A DNA stretch of 64,000 bases, taken from positions 186,001 to 250,000 of the forward strand of contig NZ_BDIR01000005.1 in NCBI RefSeq assembly GCF_001895145.1. The letters run 5' to 3'. Shown piece after piece: positions 45,579-58,545 of the stretch (within the stretch, counting starts at the first letter, position 1; each line of letters starts with the position of its first letter). This DNA is from Arcobacter sp. LA11. GTDB lineage: Bacteria; Campylobacterota; Campylobacteria; Campylobacterales; Arcobacteraceae. The notes beneath the pieces are model-generated. The model worked only from the letters and a program-made list of their open reading frames with translations. It was not told the origin of the DNA and searched no databases. The position numbers and the translations under genes are program-made.

Positions 45579-46106
45579 TTATTTTTTTATAATATCATAA
45601 TGTTCTGGGGGTAGAAAAGTAAATATATCATCAGAAATTTCAATATTTTGATTAGGATTATCAAAATTAATAGAAACTTTATTTTCTAACTGATCTACAT
45701 ATGAAAGAGATTTTATTTTATCATTTTCTAAAAAAATAATATATTTTATACTATATAACTCTGCTTCAAATTTATTATTCTCAACTTTTTTCGCATCTTT
45801 TAGAAGTTTTACTATATCAATACTGTTTTCTAATGTTGTATAAATAGCTTGTTCTAACTCTGGTTCATCAACAATTGCTATATTATCAAGAACATAAACA
45901 TTTTTAATAATAGGAGTTTCATACTTCCATAAAACTTTGCCGCTATTCTTAATAAATACCTTTCCTTTATATTCAATTGTTTTATTTGCTTCATTTGTAA
46001 CTGATTGAATAAATTCTGCTTCAAAACTCTTTAAATTTTCTAATTGTGAAGAAGCAAATACGTTTGAAAAAAACATCATAACTAATACTAAAAATCTATA
46101 AACCAT
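45579..46106 (-). CDS. lolA: Outer-membrane lipoprotein carrier LolA
   Basis: A 175-residue periplasmic shuttle for lipoproteins. A signal peptide (FLVLVMMFFSNVFASS) is followed by LKSFEAEFIQSVTNEANKTIEYKGKVFIKNSGKVLWKYE. This is the LolA pattern with the conserved arginine/lysine-rich strand and the KVLWKYETP motif. The rest is strand-rich with a late FLPPEHYD. It is divergent from secA (about 100 bases between starts) and close to a LolC-like permease, a sensible grouping of secretion functions. Confidence 0.9.
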   Translation of the reverse strand: MVYRFLVLVMMFFSNVFASSQLENLKSFEAEFIQSVTNEANKTIEYKGKVFIKNSGKVLWKYETPIIKNVYVLDNIAIVDEPELEQAIYTTLENSIDIVKLLKDAKKVENNKFEAELYSIKYIIFLENDKIKSLSYVDQLENKVSINFDNPNQNIEISDDIFTFLPPEHYDIIKK

Positions 46107-46204
46107 ATTTTAACCTTAATTTTTATATAATCTTGCGATTATAACTAATACCAAATTAAAGTATAAGTATTGTGAAACTGTTTGGTATAAAAGGAATTTA
46201 TTTT

Positions 46205-48823
46205 ATGATTAATATTTTTTCAAGTATATTTGGAACATCAAATGATAGAGAAGTTAAAAGATATAGAAAAAGAGCAAATGAAATTACTGCTCTAGAGAGC
46301 AAGTATGAAGCTTTAAATGATGAAGAATTAAAACTTTCTTTTGAAGAATTAAAAAAACAAGTGCAAAGTGAAGAAAAAGCTCTTAGTGACGTATTAACGG
46401 AATCTTTTGCTATTACAAGAGAAGCTAGTAAAAGAACATTAAACATGAGACACTATGATGTACAACTTATTGGTGGTATGGTTTTAAACGACGGTAGAAT
46501 TGCTGAAATGAAAACAGGTGAAGGTAAAACTTTAGTTGCTACATTACCTGTTATATTAAATGCAATGACTGGAAAAGGTGTACATGTTGTTACTGTAAAT
46601 GATTATTTAGCAAGCAGAGATGCAAAAGAATTAGAACCTTTATATAACTTTCTAGGCTTCCAAGTTGGTGCATTAATTGGTAGTTTAAAAGATGATGGTG
46701 AAAGAAAAGAACAATATTTAGCAGATATCACTTATGGAACAAACAATGAATTTGGTTTTGATTATCTAAGAGATAACATGCATTATGATTTAGAAGAAAA
46801 AGTTCAAAGAGAACATAACTTTGTAATTGTTGATGAAGTTGACTCAATTTTAATTGATGAAGCAAGAACTCCACTTATTATTTCAGGACCTACAAACCAT
46901 AAAAGCGCAGATTATGCTAAATCAAATCAGATTGCATTAGCCTTAGAAAAAGGTGAAGTTATTGAACCTAAATCAGCAGAAGAAAAACCATATTCTACTG
47001 GTGATTTCACAGTTGATGAAAAAAACAAAGCAGTTTTAATTACAGAACAAGGTATTGAAAAAGCAGAAAAATTATATGAAGTAGATAACTTATATTCTTT
47101 AGAAAATGCAATGTATTCTCATCACCTTGACCAAGCTTTAAAAGCGAACTATATATTTGAAAAAGATGTTGACTATGTTGTAAAAGACAATGAAGTAATC
47201 ATTGTAGATGAATTTACAGGAAGATTAAGTGAAGGTAGAAGATTTAGTGAAGGTCTACACCAAGCACTTGAAGCAAAAGAAAGCGTTACTATTCAAGATG
47301 AATCACAAACATTAGCAGATATTACATTTCAGAACTACTTTAGAATGTATGGTAAATTAGCAGGTATGACTGGTACTGCACAAACAGAAGCAACAGAGTT
47401 TGCAGAAATTTATAACTTAGATGTTGTTTCTATTCCTACAAATGTTCCTGTTACTAGACTTGACAGAAATGATTTAATTTACAAAAGTGAAAGAGAAAAA
47501 TTTGAAGCTGTTAGTAAAAAAATCAAAGAATACAACGAAAAAGGTCAACCAGTATTAGTTGGTACTGCTTCTATTGAAAAGTCAGAACATTTACATAACT
47601 TATTAACAAAAGCAAAAATTCCACATACAGTATTAAATGCTAAACAACACGAAAAAGAAGGAAAGATTGTAGAAGATGCTGGGCAAAAAGGTGCAGTAAC
47701 TATTGCTACAAATATGGCTGGACGGGGTGTTGATATTAAACTTACTGAAGAAACACTTTCACTTGGTGGATTAGCGATTATAGGAACTGAAAGACATGAA
47801 TCAAGAAGAATTGATAATCAGTTAAGAGGTCGTTCTGGTAGACAAGGTGATATTGGTGAATCTCAATTTTATTTATCATTAGAAGATAATTTACTTAGAA
47901 TTTTTGGTTCAGATAAAATCAAAGGTATTATGGAAAGAATTGGTATTGAAGAAGGTGAACATATCGAATCAAAGATGGTTACAAGAGCTGTTGAAAATGC
48001 ACAGAAAAAAGTTGAAACTATGCACTTTGAGAGTAGAAAGCACTTACTTGAATATGATGATGTAGCAAATAAACAAAGAAAAGTAATCTATGCATTTAGA
48101 AATGACTTATTAGATCCAGAATATGACATCATGTCAAAATTAGATGAAAATAGATTAGAATATATTCAAGATTTATTAGCAAATGCAGAAATAATTGAAG
48201 GAATGCCTTCAGAAGATTATAATTATGAATTTATTATTACAAAATTCAAAGAAGAATTAAACTTAATCATTACACAAGAAGATATAACTTCAGAAGATTA
48301 TGATGCATTAGAACAAAAACTTGTTTCTATTATTAAAGAAGTATATGAAGAAAAGATGGGAGTTGCTGCACCTGAGCAAAAAAGTGAAATCGAAAGAGTA
48401 TTATACTTACAAATTTTAGATAATGCTTGGAGAGAACATTTATATTCAATGGACACATTAAAAGCAGGTATTGGGCTTAGAGGTTATAACCAAAAAGATC
48501 CACTTGTTGAGTATAAAAAAGAATCTTATAACATGTTTATTGATTTAATTGGAAATATTAAAAATGAAATTATAAAAGTATTATTTACTGTTCAACTTCA
48601 AAGTAATGATGATGCACAAAAAGAGCAAGAAGCTTTAGCAAAAATGAAAGCAGAGATGGAAGAAGCTACTGAAAACTTAGTTACAAACTTAGATCAAGAA
48701 GCAATAGCATCAAGTGAAAAGAAAATTGCTAGAAATGAGCCTTGTCCTTGTGGAAGTGGTAAAAAATATAAACAATGTTGTGGAAAAAGTGGACCCAAAA
48801 GAGGTTTAGCTGCAGGAAACTAG
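46205..48823 (+). CDS. secA: Preprotein translocase ATPase SecA
   Basis: The 872-residue motor of the Sec secretion pathway. Walker A is [11 protein letters not shown] near residue 102, Walker [15 protein letters not shown] near 210, and [13 protein letters not shown] near 505 with [18 protein letters not shown] belong to the second helicase domain. The C-terminus has the zinc SEC-C tail ([14 protein letters not shown]) that binds SecB or phospholipid. I use the ATG at 46205 with AAAGGAA upstream; an upstream GTG would add 11 residues. A lolC-like gene starts two bases after its stop, so they form an operon. Confidence 0.97.
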   Translation: MINIFSSIFGTSNDREVKRYRKRANEITALESKYEALNDEELKLSFEELKKQVQSEEKALSDVLTESFAITREASKRTLNMRHYDVQLIGGMVLNDGRIAEMKTGEGKTLVATLPVILNAMTGKGVHVVTVNDYLASRDAKELEPLYNFLGFQVGALIGSLKDDGERKEQYLADITYGTNNEFGFDYLRDNMHYDLEEKVQREHNFVIVDEVDSILIDEARTPLIISGPTNHKSADYAKSNQIALALEKGEVIEPKSAEEKPYSTGDFTVDEKNKAVLITEQGIEKAEKLYEVDNLYSLENAMYSHHLDQALKANYIFEKDVDYVVKDNEVIIVDEFTGRLSEGRRFSEGLHQALEAKESVTIQDESQTLADITFQNYFRMYGKLAGMTGTAQTEATEFAEIYNLDVVSIPTNVPVTRLDRNDLIYKSEREKFEAVSKKIKEYNEKGQPVLVGTASIEKSEHLHNLLTKAKIPHTVLNAKQHEKEGKIVEDAGQKGAVTIATNMAGRGVDIKLTEETLSLGGLAIIGTERHESRRIDNQLRGRSGRQGDIGESQFYLSLEDNLLRIFGSDKIKGIMERIGIEEGEHIESKMVTRAVENAQKKVETMHFESRKHLLEYDDVANKQRKVIYAFRNDLLDPEYDIMSKLDENRLEYIQDLLANAEIIEGMPSEDYNYEFIITKFKEELNLIITQEDITSEDYDALEQKLVSIIKEVYEEKMGVAAPEQKSEIERVLYLQILDNAWREHLYSMDTLKAGIGLRGYNQKDPLVEYKKESYNMFIDLIGNIKNEIIKVLFTVQLQSNDDAQKEQEALAKMKAEMEEATENLVTNLDQEAIASSEKKIARNEPCPCGSGKKYKQCCGKSGPKRGLAAGN

Positions 48824-48824
48824 T

Positions 48825-50030
48825 TTGAATAAAAAATTAGTAAACTTTATTGTCAAAAAATATCTAAAATTTGACAAAAAAAATCCATTTATATCTATAA
48901 GTGCTATTTTAGCATTTGTAGGTGTAGCTGTTGGAGTAATGGTACTTATTGTTACTATGGCTATCATGAATGGTACTGCAAAAGAGTTTGAAAAAAAACT
49001 TTTTACAATGAACTATCCTTTATCTATTTATGCTAAATATGAAAATAGTATAAATACAAAACTTTTAGAAGAATTAGAAGAAAAATTCCCAAATATGAAA
49101 TTCTCTCCTTATTTATCTTCTCAAGTTATTATTCAAAGTGGTGATAATATGGGTGGTGGTATGATTTTTGGAGTTGACCCTAAAAAAGAATCAGAGATAA
49201 ACTCTATTTATAAAGAAGCTGCAGAAGGTTTAAAGTTATCAAAATACGATATTATCATTGGTGATGGAATTAGACAAAATTTATTTTTAAGAGTTGGAAA
49301 TAAAGCAACTCTATATTTTACATCAATAAATCCAAGTGGTTTAACAATGATGCCAAAACTTAAAAGATTTACATATAAGAACTCTTTTAAATCTGGTTTG
49401 CATGCATATGATAAAGCTTATATTTACACTTCAATTGAAGCCTTACAAACACTTTTAAAAAAAGAAAAAACAATTTATGATGGTATTCATGTATATTCAG
49501 ACAATGCAAGAAAAGATATTGTAGAAATAAAAGAATTTTTAAAAGATAAAGGTGCTGGAGTTATTGGTTGGTGGCAACAAAATGGAAACTTCTTTGCTGC
49601 AATGGAATTAGAAAAGAAAGCTCTATTTATTGTTTTAATGCTAATAATACTAGTTGCTTCACTAAATATAATATCATCACTTCTAATGACTGTTATGAGC
49701 AGAAGAAAAGAGATTGCCCTACTTTTATCTATGGGTGCTTCATATAAAGAAATTAAACAAATATTTTTAAAACTAGGAACTATTATTGGTTTCTCTGGAA
49801 TTATTGTAGGTGTTGGATTAGGTTTCCTTGGAATGTGGATACTAGATACCTTTGATATTATTTCTCTTCCAGCAGATGTTTATGGAACATCAAAACTTCC
49901 ATTAGAGTTATCAACACTAGATTTTATATCAGTTATTATTGGTGCAGTTATTATTGTACTATTATCTTCTTACTATCCAGCAAAGAAAGCAACAAATATC
50001 GATGTAATAGATGTACTAAGAAACGAATAA
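48825..50030 (+). CDS. lolC: LolC/LolE-family lipoprotein-releasing permease (FtsX-type)
   Basis: A 401-residue permease of the LolCDE transporter, which releases lipoproteins from the inner membrane to LolA. It has an N-terminal helix (AILAFVGVAVGVMVLIVTMAIMNG), a large periplasmic domain and three C-terminal helices of the FtsX family (ALFIVLMLIILVASLNIIS; GIIVGVGLGFLGMWIL; FISVIIGAVIIVLLSSYYPAKKA). The start is TTG at 48825, two bases after secA. The ATPase LolD is not in the window. Confidence 0.88.
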   Translation: MNKKLVNFIVKKYLKFDKKNPFISISAILAFVGVAVGVMVLIVTMAIMNGTAKEFEKKLFTMNYPLSIYAKYENSINTKLLEELEEKFPNMKFSPYLSSQVIIQSGDNMGGGMIFGVDPKKESEINSIYKEAAEGLKLSKYDIIIGDGIRQNLFLRVGNKATLYFTSINPSGLTMMPKLKRFTYKNSFKSGLHAYDKAYIYTSIEALQTLLKKEKTIYDGIHVYSDNARKDIVEIKEFLKDKGAGVIGWWQQNGNFFAAMELEKKALFIVLMLIILVASLNIISSLLMTVMSRRKEIALLLSMGASYKEIKQIFLKLGTIIGFSGIIVGVGLGFLGMWILDTFDIISLPADVYGTSKLPLELSTLDFISVIIGAVIIVLLSSYYPAKKATNIDVIDVLRNE

Positions 50031-50037
50031 TAAATTT

Positions 50038-53007
50038 TTATTTATTATCTTTCTTAGTTTCTTCTTCCTCTTCTTTAGCATCTTTTTTATCTATACTTCC
50101 ACCCAATGTTTCTATTAGTTTTATTGGTGAAGTTATAATTCTTTTTAACAAGTTTACAGGAGCTGTTACACCCTCTTTTGCCAACTCTGTTTTATATTTT
50201 GGTTCCTCTAATGTTCCAAAAATTTCAACTTGAGTATCTACTCTTTTTTCATCCCCTAATAATACATAATTTATAACTGGTATTGCACCCACTATCTTTG
50301 AATAATCTTTTAAAAATATCAATTTTAGTTTTGAATTTATTTTAGAACTATCAAAATCAATTGTTGCATGACCATCAAAATCAATTCCATTTCCTTTTGT
50401 AAAAATCTTATTCATATTTAAATATTTCTTTTCAAAGTTATAAGAAAAATCAATTTTTCCTTCATTTACTCTGTACCCATTTAAATTAAACCCACCATTT
50501 GTCGCCATTCCCACAACTGATGGAATAGCTAAAAATGGATTTATTAATGCAGGAGATGTATTTATAAATATAAGTAAATTGTTTAAAATAGCTAAATCAA
50601 TTATTTTAGTATTAGATAAATCCGCACTACCTATTATCACTCCATCTTTACCATTTGCAGTAAGGTTTACATTTCCATCTTTAATTAACTCTTTACTCAT
50701 TAAAGCATTTAAAAACTCATCATTCATATTTTTAGCATTTACAAGAATATTTCCAGCTGAATCTTTAAAATACATAAACTTTGTATCTTTATATTTTAAA
50801 TCTATATCTGTTTTATGATTTTCAAATATAAAATCATATGTAGTTGCCTTTGCAATATATTTTTCATTCATAATAATATTTGAATTTATACCACTAATAT
50901 AGTAAGCGATCTTAGAATCTTTGTCTTCTTCTATTGTTGTATCATAAAGAACATCATAACCATTTAATTTCATAGTTAACTTTTCTTTTTCTAATTCATA
51001 TTTTAATTTTAATTTATCATCTTTAGTTTTTATATCTAAAATATCTTTTGCATATGTTCCATATATTGTTAGATTTTTGGCTTGTTTTCCTTTTCTAGCT
51101 ATTGGTAAATCTAAATCTAAAGCCTCACCTTCAAAACTAATCTTAGAATTCTTTATATGAATGTTTGCCCAAGAAGTTTTATAATTATGTTCATCATCAA
51201 ATTTTATAATTGAATTCTTTAGTTCCAAGTCAATATTAGGAAACTTTTTAGACTTCGTACTTTTTTTTGTATTATTTTCAAGTACTAAATCAATATTATT
51301 AAGTTTTAAAAGTGGATTTAGTTCATCTTTAAATAATATTTCAATATCAGAATCATTTGTTTTGATTGTTGTAGTTTTACCTTTTATATTACCTTTTGCA
51401 GATAATTCTTTAATAGCTTTTCCATTTTTTTCAAATGGAAAATTTAAATCTTTTGCATTTACTTTGAAAGAAATATTATCCTCATCAATAATATCTACAT
51501 TTAAATCACCCTTTTTAATATCAATTGTTTCAAGAAGTTTAGAATAAGGATATACAATACTTAAATCTTTTATATCAACATTTATCTTCTCTTTAGAAAT
51601 ATCTAATTTTGTTTGTAAAGCTTTTAAATCAATCTCTGTATTATTTTTAAAATCAATTTTTAAATCTGTTTTCAAATCATTTATATTTACAACTGAATCT
51701 TCTTTTGAGCCTATATCAAAAGAGTTAATTTTTGCACTTCCGTAAGCAGTTGAATTTTTAGTATTAATTGTTAAATCCAAATATGCATCTAGCATATCAT
51801 TATGAATCATATGTGAGTCTTTTATTACAACATCATTATCTTTTAAAACAACTTTTGCTTTTTTTGCTAAAAATTCGAAATTGTTTAGTCTTAAAACTGC
51901 ATTTGTCGCATTAAAAGTACCATCAACATCCATTTTTCTAGAAGCTAAATAAGGAATTCTTAAAATCAACCTTGAATCTAGCTTACCACTTTTTTGTCTT
52001 AAAGGAAGATTTATTTTATATGCTTTTAGAATTTCAAGGATATCATTGTTTAAGATTGATTTAGTTTTTAAATCAACAACTACTACTCCTTTTTCTAAAC
52101 TAGTTAAATCTGTAATATAAACTTTACTACCATAAATTTTACTTTTATTGTATGTTGGCTTTTCTAAAGTAAAAGATAACTTATCACCTTTATAATCAAT
52201 TGTTAATTTTTTAGTATCAACAGGTTTTGCATCTTTATGAAATCTTATTTTTGCATCTTCAATTAAAACCTGCCCTTTTAAAGAATCCATAATAGGCAGT
52301 TTTTTATTTAAATCAATTTTTCCATAAAGATAATTTAATTTCATCTTTCCAGTAACATTGTCATACATCCAAGCTTCTGCAACACTATCAAGTCTAAAAA
52401 ATTTCTTTAAAAATTTAAGTGATTCTATATTTGTTGTACTATTTATATAAAAATCTAAAACATCTTCTGTAAGTTGTACATTTAATTCACCTTCTAAATT
52501 GTTATAAGCATATTTTCCAAAAAAGTTTAACATCTTTTTAGAAATGTTTACTTTTGATTTTCCAATTAAAGCAAGTTCTATATCTTTTAAATATATAGAA
52601 TAAACATCTAATATAACATCTGAAGCTGCAAAATCTAAATCAGCAGATATATTTACAAACTTGTTATCTAAATAAAGATGTTTCTCATTTAATACTATTG
52701 TAAATTCATTATCTTTTATTTTTAGTCTTTCAATATCAATTTTTTGAAACACCTTTAAAACTTCTGGCAATTTTTCAATATTTTTTTGAATATCTTCACT
52801 TGAGCTTTCAACTTCAGATTTTTTTGATTCAAATATAATCTCTTCAACTTCTACAATGAGTTTTTTATCCAATTTTATATACAATTGCGAAATCGAAAAA
52901 TTTCCAAAAGAGAATGAATTAATTTTAATGCCAGAAAATAGTGAAAAAACAACAACTAATAAAAAAGTTAATAATAGTATTATAGTAAGTTTGATAATTT
53001 TTAACAT
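50038..53007 (-). CDS. Large AsmA/YhdP-like envelope protein
   Basis: A 989-residue protein with one N-terminal membrane helix (IIKLTIILLLTFLLVVVFSLF) and a very long strand-rich periplasmic region. The C-terminal part has an AsmA-like domain (NGGFNLNGYRVNEGKIDF, KGNGIDFDGHATIDFDSSKINSKLKL, FGTLEEPKYKT). This plan matches AsmA/YhdP/TamB-type bridge proteins that move phospholipids to the outer membrane; the exact family is not certain. A Lys/Glu-rich tail ends the protein. It is divergent from mltG, with the 5' regions overlapping. Confidence 0.82.
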   Translation of the reverse strand: MLKIIKLTIILLLTFLLVVVFSLFSGIKINSFSFGNFSISQLYIKLDKKLIVEVEEIIFESKKSEVESSSEDIQKNIEKLPEVLKVFQKIDIERLKIKDNEFTIVLNEKHLYLDNKFVNISADLDFAASDVILDVYSIYLKDIELALIGKSKVNISKKMLNFFGKYAYNNLEGELNVQLTEDVLDFYINSTTNIESLKFLKKFFRLDSVAEAWMYDNVTGKMKLNYLYGKIDLNKKLPIMDSLKGQVLIEDAKIRFHKDAKPVDTKKLTIDYKGDKLSFTLEKPTYNKSKIYGSKVYITDLTSLEKGVVVVDLKTKSILNNDILEILKAYKINLPLRQKSGKLDSRLILRIPYLASRKMDVDGTFNATNAVLRLNNFEFLAKKAKVVLKDNDVVIKDSHMIHNDMLDAYLDLTINTKNSTAYGSAKINSFDIGSKEDSVVNINDLKTDLKIDFKNNTEIDLKALQTKLDISKEKINVDIKDLSIVYPYSKLLETIDIKKGDLNVDIIDEDNISFKVNAKDLNFPFEKNGKAIKELSAKGNIKGKTTTIKTNDSDIEILFKDELNPLLKLNNIDLVLENNTKKSTKSKKFPNIDLELKNSIIKFDDEHNYKTSWANIHIKNSKISFEGEALDLDLPIARKGKQAKNLTIYGTYAKDILDIKTKDDKLKLKYELEKEKLTMKLNGYDVLYDTTIEEDKDSKIAYYISGINSNIIMNEKYIAKATTYDFIFENHKTDIDLKYKDTKFMYFKDSAGNILVNAKNMNDEFLNALMSKELIKDGNVNLTANGKDGVIIGSADLSNTKIIDLAILNNLLIFINTSPALINPFLAIPSVVGMATNGGFNLNGYRVNEGKIDFSYNFEKKYLNMNKIFTKGNGIDFDGHATIDFDSSKINSKLKLIFLKDYSKIVGAIPVINYVLLGDEKRVDTQVEIFGTLEEPKYKTELAKEGVTAPVNLLKRIITSPIKLIETLGGSIDKKDAKEEEEETKKDNK

Positions 53008-54049
53008 TATCGAGATGTTCCTTATAGCAAGTATTGTTGTACTGTTTTATGTGAATATACCGTTAAGTTCAACAAAAGTGTTACACATCCCTAAAGGTAG
53101 TACTAATAGTATTATAACACATTTAAATAAAACTGGATATGAATTAAATATTATAGATAAATATATAATCGATTATTTAGGTTATCCTCAAGCTGGATGG
53201 ATTGATTTAAAATCTCAATATATGCTAAAAGGTGATTTTTTATATAAAATTACAAAGTCAAAAGCAGCATTAAAAACAATAACTTTAATTCCTGGTGAAA
53301 CTTCATATATATTTTTACAACAATTATCAAAGAAATTTAACCTATCTCATGAAAAATTAGAAGACATCTACAATAAATATGCATATAAAGCTGATGGAAA
53401 TATTATTGCAGATACATATTCTTTACCTTATGGAATGAAAGAAGACCATCTTTTATTTTATCTATTTTCAAATACAAATAAACAATATGAAGAATTCTCT
53501 AAAAAGATTTTTGGTTATTATGACAAGAAAAAATGGTACTACTATATAACAATGGCTTCAATTATCCAAAAAGAAGCAGCCTCTATTGATGAAATGCCAC
53601 TTGTATCATCTGTTATCTATAATAGGTTAAGAAAAGGTATGGCACTACAAATGGATGGCACTTTAAACTATGGTAAATATTCCCATGTAAAAGTTACTGC
53701 AAAAAGAATTAGAGAAGACAACTCATCATACAATACATACAAAAATAAAGGACTTCCAGCAAATCCTATTTCAGCAGTTAGTTTAAATGCAATTAAAGCA
53801 GCTATTTTTCCTGTAAAAAGTAATTACTTATATTTTGTAAAAGATAATAAAACAGGTCTTCATAAATTTACAAGTACATATAAAGCTCATGTAAATAATA
53901 TAAATGCAAATAGAGGTGTTAAAAAAAGTTACACTAAAGTAAAAGAAAAAGAGACGAAAATTGATAAAGAAGCTAAAAAAATCATGAAAACAGACGTTTC
54001 TAAGCAAAAACCCTCTTCTATTAAAGATTTATGGAATAATGTAAAATAA
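52928..54049 (+). CDS. mltG: Endolytic transglycosylase MltG
   Basis: A 373-residue membrane-bound lytic transglycosylase that cuts nascent glycan strands. A single membrane helix at about residues 18-45 is followed by the YceG-like LysM and catalytic parts. The catalytic Glu is in MASIIQKEAAS near residue 214, followed by SSVIYNRLRKGMALQMDGTLNY and NTYKNKGLPANPISAV. A Lys-rich tail ends the protein. The start is uncertain: the ATG at 52928 lies inside the divergent AsmA-like gene (80-base overlap), while TTG 52991 or ATG 53015 would avoid most of it. None has a strong ribosome binding site. Confidence 0.88.
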   Translation: MPENSEKTTTNKKVNNSIIVSLIIFNIIEMFLIASIVVLFYVNIPLSSTKVLHIPKGSTNSIITHLNKTGYELNIIDKYIIDYLGYPQAGWIDLKSQYMLKGDFLYKITKSKAALKTITLIPGETSYIFLQQLSKKFNLSHEKLEDIYNKYAYKADGNIIADTYSLPYGMKEDHLLFYLFSNTNKQYEEFSKKIFGYYDKKKWYYYITMASIIQKEAASIDEMPLVSSVIYNRLRKGMALQMDGTLNYGKYSHVKVTAKRIREDNSSYNTYKNKGLPANPISAVSLNAIKAAIFPVKSNYLYFVKDNKTGLHKFTSTYKAHVNNINANRGVKKSYTKVKEKETKIDKEAKKIMKTDVSKQKPSSIKDLWNNVK

Positions 54050-54159
54050 TATTTGTGCATAATTGAAACAGTCACTTTTATGTAACCAAAATAAGAACTA
54101 TTTTCAATTATCATAAATTTAAATACTGCTATTATATCTCTACTTAAATTACAAACTAG

Positions 54160-56361
<2,202 letters not shown>

Positions 56362-56383
56362 TTATCATATAATTGCATAATAT

Positions 56384-56416
56384 AAAAGGTAAGACTTTTT
56401 CGTCTTACCTTTTTTT
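56384..56416 (+). terminator. Intrinsic terminator after icd
   Basis: A strong 12-base stem AAAAGGTAAGAC / GTCTTACCTTTT with a six-base loop and a run of T residues begins about 22 bases after the icd stop. A convincing Rho-independent terminator. Confidence 0.88.
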
Positions 56417-56496
56417 ATTTAAAAAATATACAAATAATTTAATTATATTAAAATAAATTTGATATAATTAAACTATTAAAACACAAGGGGTTTATA

Positions 56497-57444
56497 GTGA
56501 ACACTAAAAAAGTAGGAATTATTGGAGTAGGAAATGTTGGTTCAACATTAGCTTATACGCTTGCACATAAAGGAATTTGTTCAAATATCGTACTAAAAGA
56601 TATTAGAGAAAATATAGTTCAAGCAATGGCGTTAGATATCTCACAATCTGCAAATGCTGCAAAATCTCATACAGTAGTAACTGCTGCAACTTCAGGAATA
56701 GAACTAAAAGGTTGTGATGTTATTGTTATAACAGCAGGACTTCCAAGAACTCCAGGAATGAGTAGAGATGATCTACTAGTAACAAATGCAAAAATCATGG
56801 AAAGTGTTTTAGAGGATGTAAAAGTTTACGCGCCAAAAGCTAAACTTGTAATAGTATCAAATCCTTTAGATGCTATGGTTTATACAGCTTTAAAAGTAAC
56901 TAACTTTCCAAGAGAGCAAGTTATTGGAATGGCAGGAATCTTAGATAGCGCAAGAATGTCTCACTTTATATTAGAAAAAGTAGGTTATGGTGCAGGACAA
57001 ATAGAATCTTCTGTTATGGGTGGTCATGGTGATGATATGGTACCACTTCCAAACTACTCTACAGTTGCAGGAGTTGCAATACCAGAATTGTTAAGCAAAA
57101 GTGATATTGAAGATATTGTAACAAAAACAAAAAATGGTGGACTTCAAATTGTAAAACTGCTAGAAACTGGTTCAGCTTATTATGCGCCAGCTCATGCAAC
57201 ATCACTTATGGTAGAAGCAATTTTACATAATCAAAGAAAAATCTATCCTTGTGCAGTTATGTTAGATGGAGAATATGATTATGAAAACATTGTTGGTGGA
57301 GTACCTGTGATGTTAGGAAGTAATGGAGTTGAAAAAATCATAGAACTAAATCTAAATGAAGAACAAAAAGCACTATTTGCAAACTCAGTTTCATCAGTAC
57401 AAGAACTAGTAGATACACTAAATACAAAATACTTTCAAAAATAG
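56497..57444 (+). CDS. mdh: Malate dehydrogenase
   Basis: A 315-residue NAD-dependent dehydrogenase of the lactate/malate family. VGIIGVGNVGSTLAYTL is the nucleotide motif at residues 6-22. The substrate loop AGLPRTPGMSRDDLL carries the Arg pair that marks malate rather than lactate specificity, and MGGHGDDMVPL near 173 holds the catalytic His. The start is GTG at 56497, with CAAGGGG upstream. Placed after icd, but separated by a terminator, it supplies oxaloacetate for the TCA cycle. The own promoter region is short. Confidence 0.9.
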   Translation: MNTKKVGIIGVGNVGSTLAYTLAHKGICSNIVLKDIRENIVQAMALDISQSANAAKSHTVVTAATSGIELKGCDVIVITAGLPRTPGMSRDDLLVTNAKIMESVLEDVKVYAPKAKLVIVSNPLDAMVYTALKVTNFPREQVIGMAGILDSARMSHFILEKVGYGAGQIESSVMGGHGDDMVPLPNYSTVAGVAIPELLSKSDIEDIVTKTKNGGLQIVKLLETGSAYYAPAHATSLMVEAILHNQRKIYPCAVMLDGEYDYENIVGGVPVMLGSNGVEKIIELNLNEEQKALFANSVSSVQELVDTLNTKYFQK

Positions 57445-57470
57445 TTAGGAACTCTCCTAACTATTATCTT
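57440..57470 (+). terminator. Intrinsic terminator after mdh
   Basis: A perfect 11-base stem AATAGTTAGGA / TCCTAACTATT with a four-base loop overlaps the stop codon of mdh and is followed by a short T-rich segment. A probable Rho-independent terminator. Confidence 0.72.
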
Positions 57471-57529
57471 TCAACACACCCTCCACATAAATTAGATATA
57501 ATTAAATCAAATAATACAAAAGGTCAGAA

Positions 57530-57826
57530 ATGATTAAAACATTAGAAGTTTATAATGTAAAATGTGGTGGTTGTGCAAATACATTAACAACTGCTTTAAA
57601 AGAAGAATTTGGTGAAGTTACTGTAGATTTAGAGGTTGAACCTAGAAAGATTACTCTTGATATAGAAGATGAAAAAATGGAAGAGTTAAAAGTAAAACTT
57701 AGAGGTCTTGGTTATCCTTTGACTACAGATGAATTGAGTGGATTTGATAAAGCTGCTGCAACTGCTAAGAGTTTTGTTAGCTGTGCTGTTGGGAAATTTA
57801 ATGTTGCTACAAGTAAAGAAAACTAA
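57530..57826 (+). CDS. Heavy-metal-associated (HMA) domain protein
   Basis: A 98-residue protein with a copper-chaperone-like HMA fold (ferredoxin-like). The metal-binding loop reads VKCGGCANTL, so Cys-Gly-Gly-Cys at about residues 12-15. The core strands (VTVDLEVEPRKITLDI) match the family, and a late SCAVG adds a third Cys. A free-standing HMA protein may carry Cu(I) or another soft metal. It starts at an ATG with AAAGGT upstream, stands alone, and has no adjacent P-type ATPase. Confidence 0.85.
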   Translation: MIKTLEVYNVKCGGCANTLTTALKEEFGEVTVDLEVEPRKITLDIEDEKMEELKVKLRGLGYPLTTDELSGFDKAAATAKSFVSCAVGKFNVATSKEN

Positions 57827-57895
57827 CTAATAATCTTAAATTTTTTATAATTATTTATTGCTAAAATTATTATATTTCTTATTAAAGGATATAAT

Positions 57896-58540
57896 ATGAA
57901 TTTTAGTAATATATTGAAGCACCCTTTAACATCAGTTATTATTGGATTTTTATTAACTGGAATTATTGGAACATTATTAACAGATTATATTCAAAAAAGA
58001 GAAAAAGAAATACATCTTCAAAAAGAAGCCTACAATCATGTTAGAGAATTTTCTCAAACTCTAGCATTAAGACTCACAGAAGCAACATACTTAAAGTCAG
58101 CATACTTAAGAGCTGTAGAAAAAGAAAAACTTAATAAAAGAAAAGAAGCATATGATAACGCAGTAAGAAAATGGAATATTGAGCTTCTTAAACACTTATT
58201 CACATTTAGAGAATATTTTGAATCATATAAAAGAATTTTTATTGAAGATAATATTGAGAAAGATTTAATTCCAATTTTAGTTACAATTGATTCTTGTTTA
58301 ACAAAAGAGTATGATAATAATACAAATATTGAAAAAGAGACTATAATGTGTTCAATTAAAGATAAAGAAAAAACTCTATCCTCTATAATAACAGCTGCAT
58401 ATACTTGTGGTTATTCAATATCTAATTCATTATTTACTGTAATTAACTTGAACTTAAAAGATAAAAAAGAGATTGAAAAAAATATGAAATTAAATATTTC
58501 AAAAGAATGTAATTTATATCTAAATCAATCTAATTTATAA
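57896..58540 (+). CDS. Unknown membrane-anchored helical protein
   Basis: A 214-residue protein with one N-terminal membrane helix (LTSVIIGFLLTGIIGTLLTDY) and a long helical, charged cytoplasmic or periplasmic part (QKREKEIHLQKEAYNHVREF and following). Two Cys are in the middle and near the end. I recognise no domain. AAAGGA precedes the ATG. It is convergent with the ADP-ribosylglycohydrolase gene, five bases apart. It might be a small envelope scaffold, but this is a guess. Confidence 0.65.
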   Translation: MNFSNILKHPLTSVIIGFLLTGIIGTLLTDYIQKREKEIHLQKEAYNHVREFSQTLALRLTEATYLKSAYLRAVEKEKLNKRKEAYDNAVRKWNIELLKHLFTFREYFESYKRIFIEDNIEKDLIPILVTIDSCLTKEYDNNTNIEKETIMCSIKDKEKTLSSIITAAYTCGYSISNSLFTVINLNLKDKKEIEKNMKLNISKECNLYLNQSNL

Positions 58541-58545
58541 AACAA

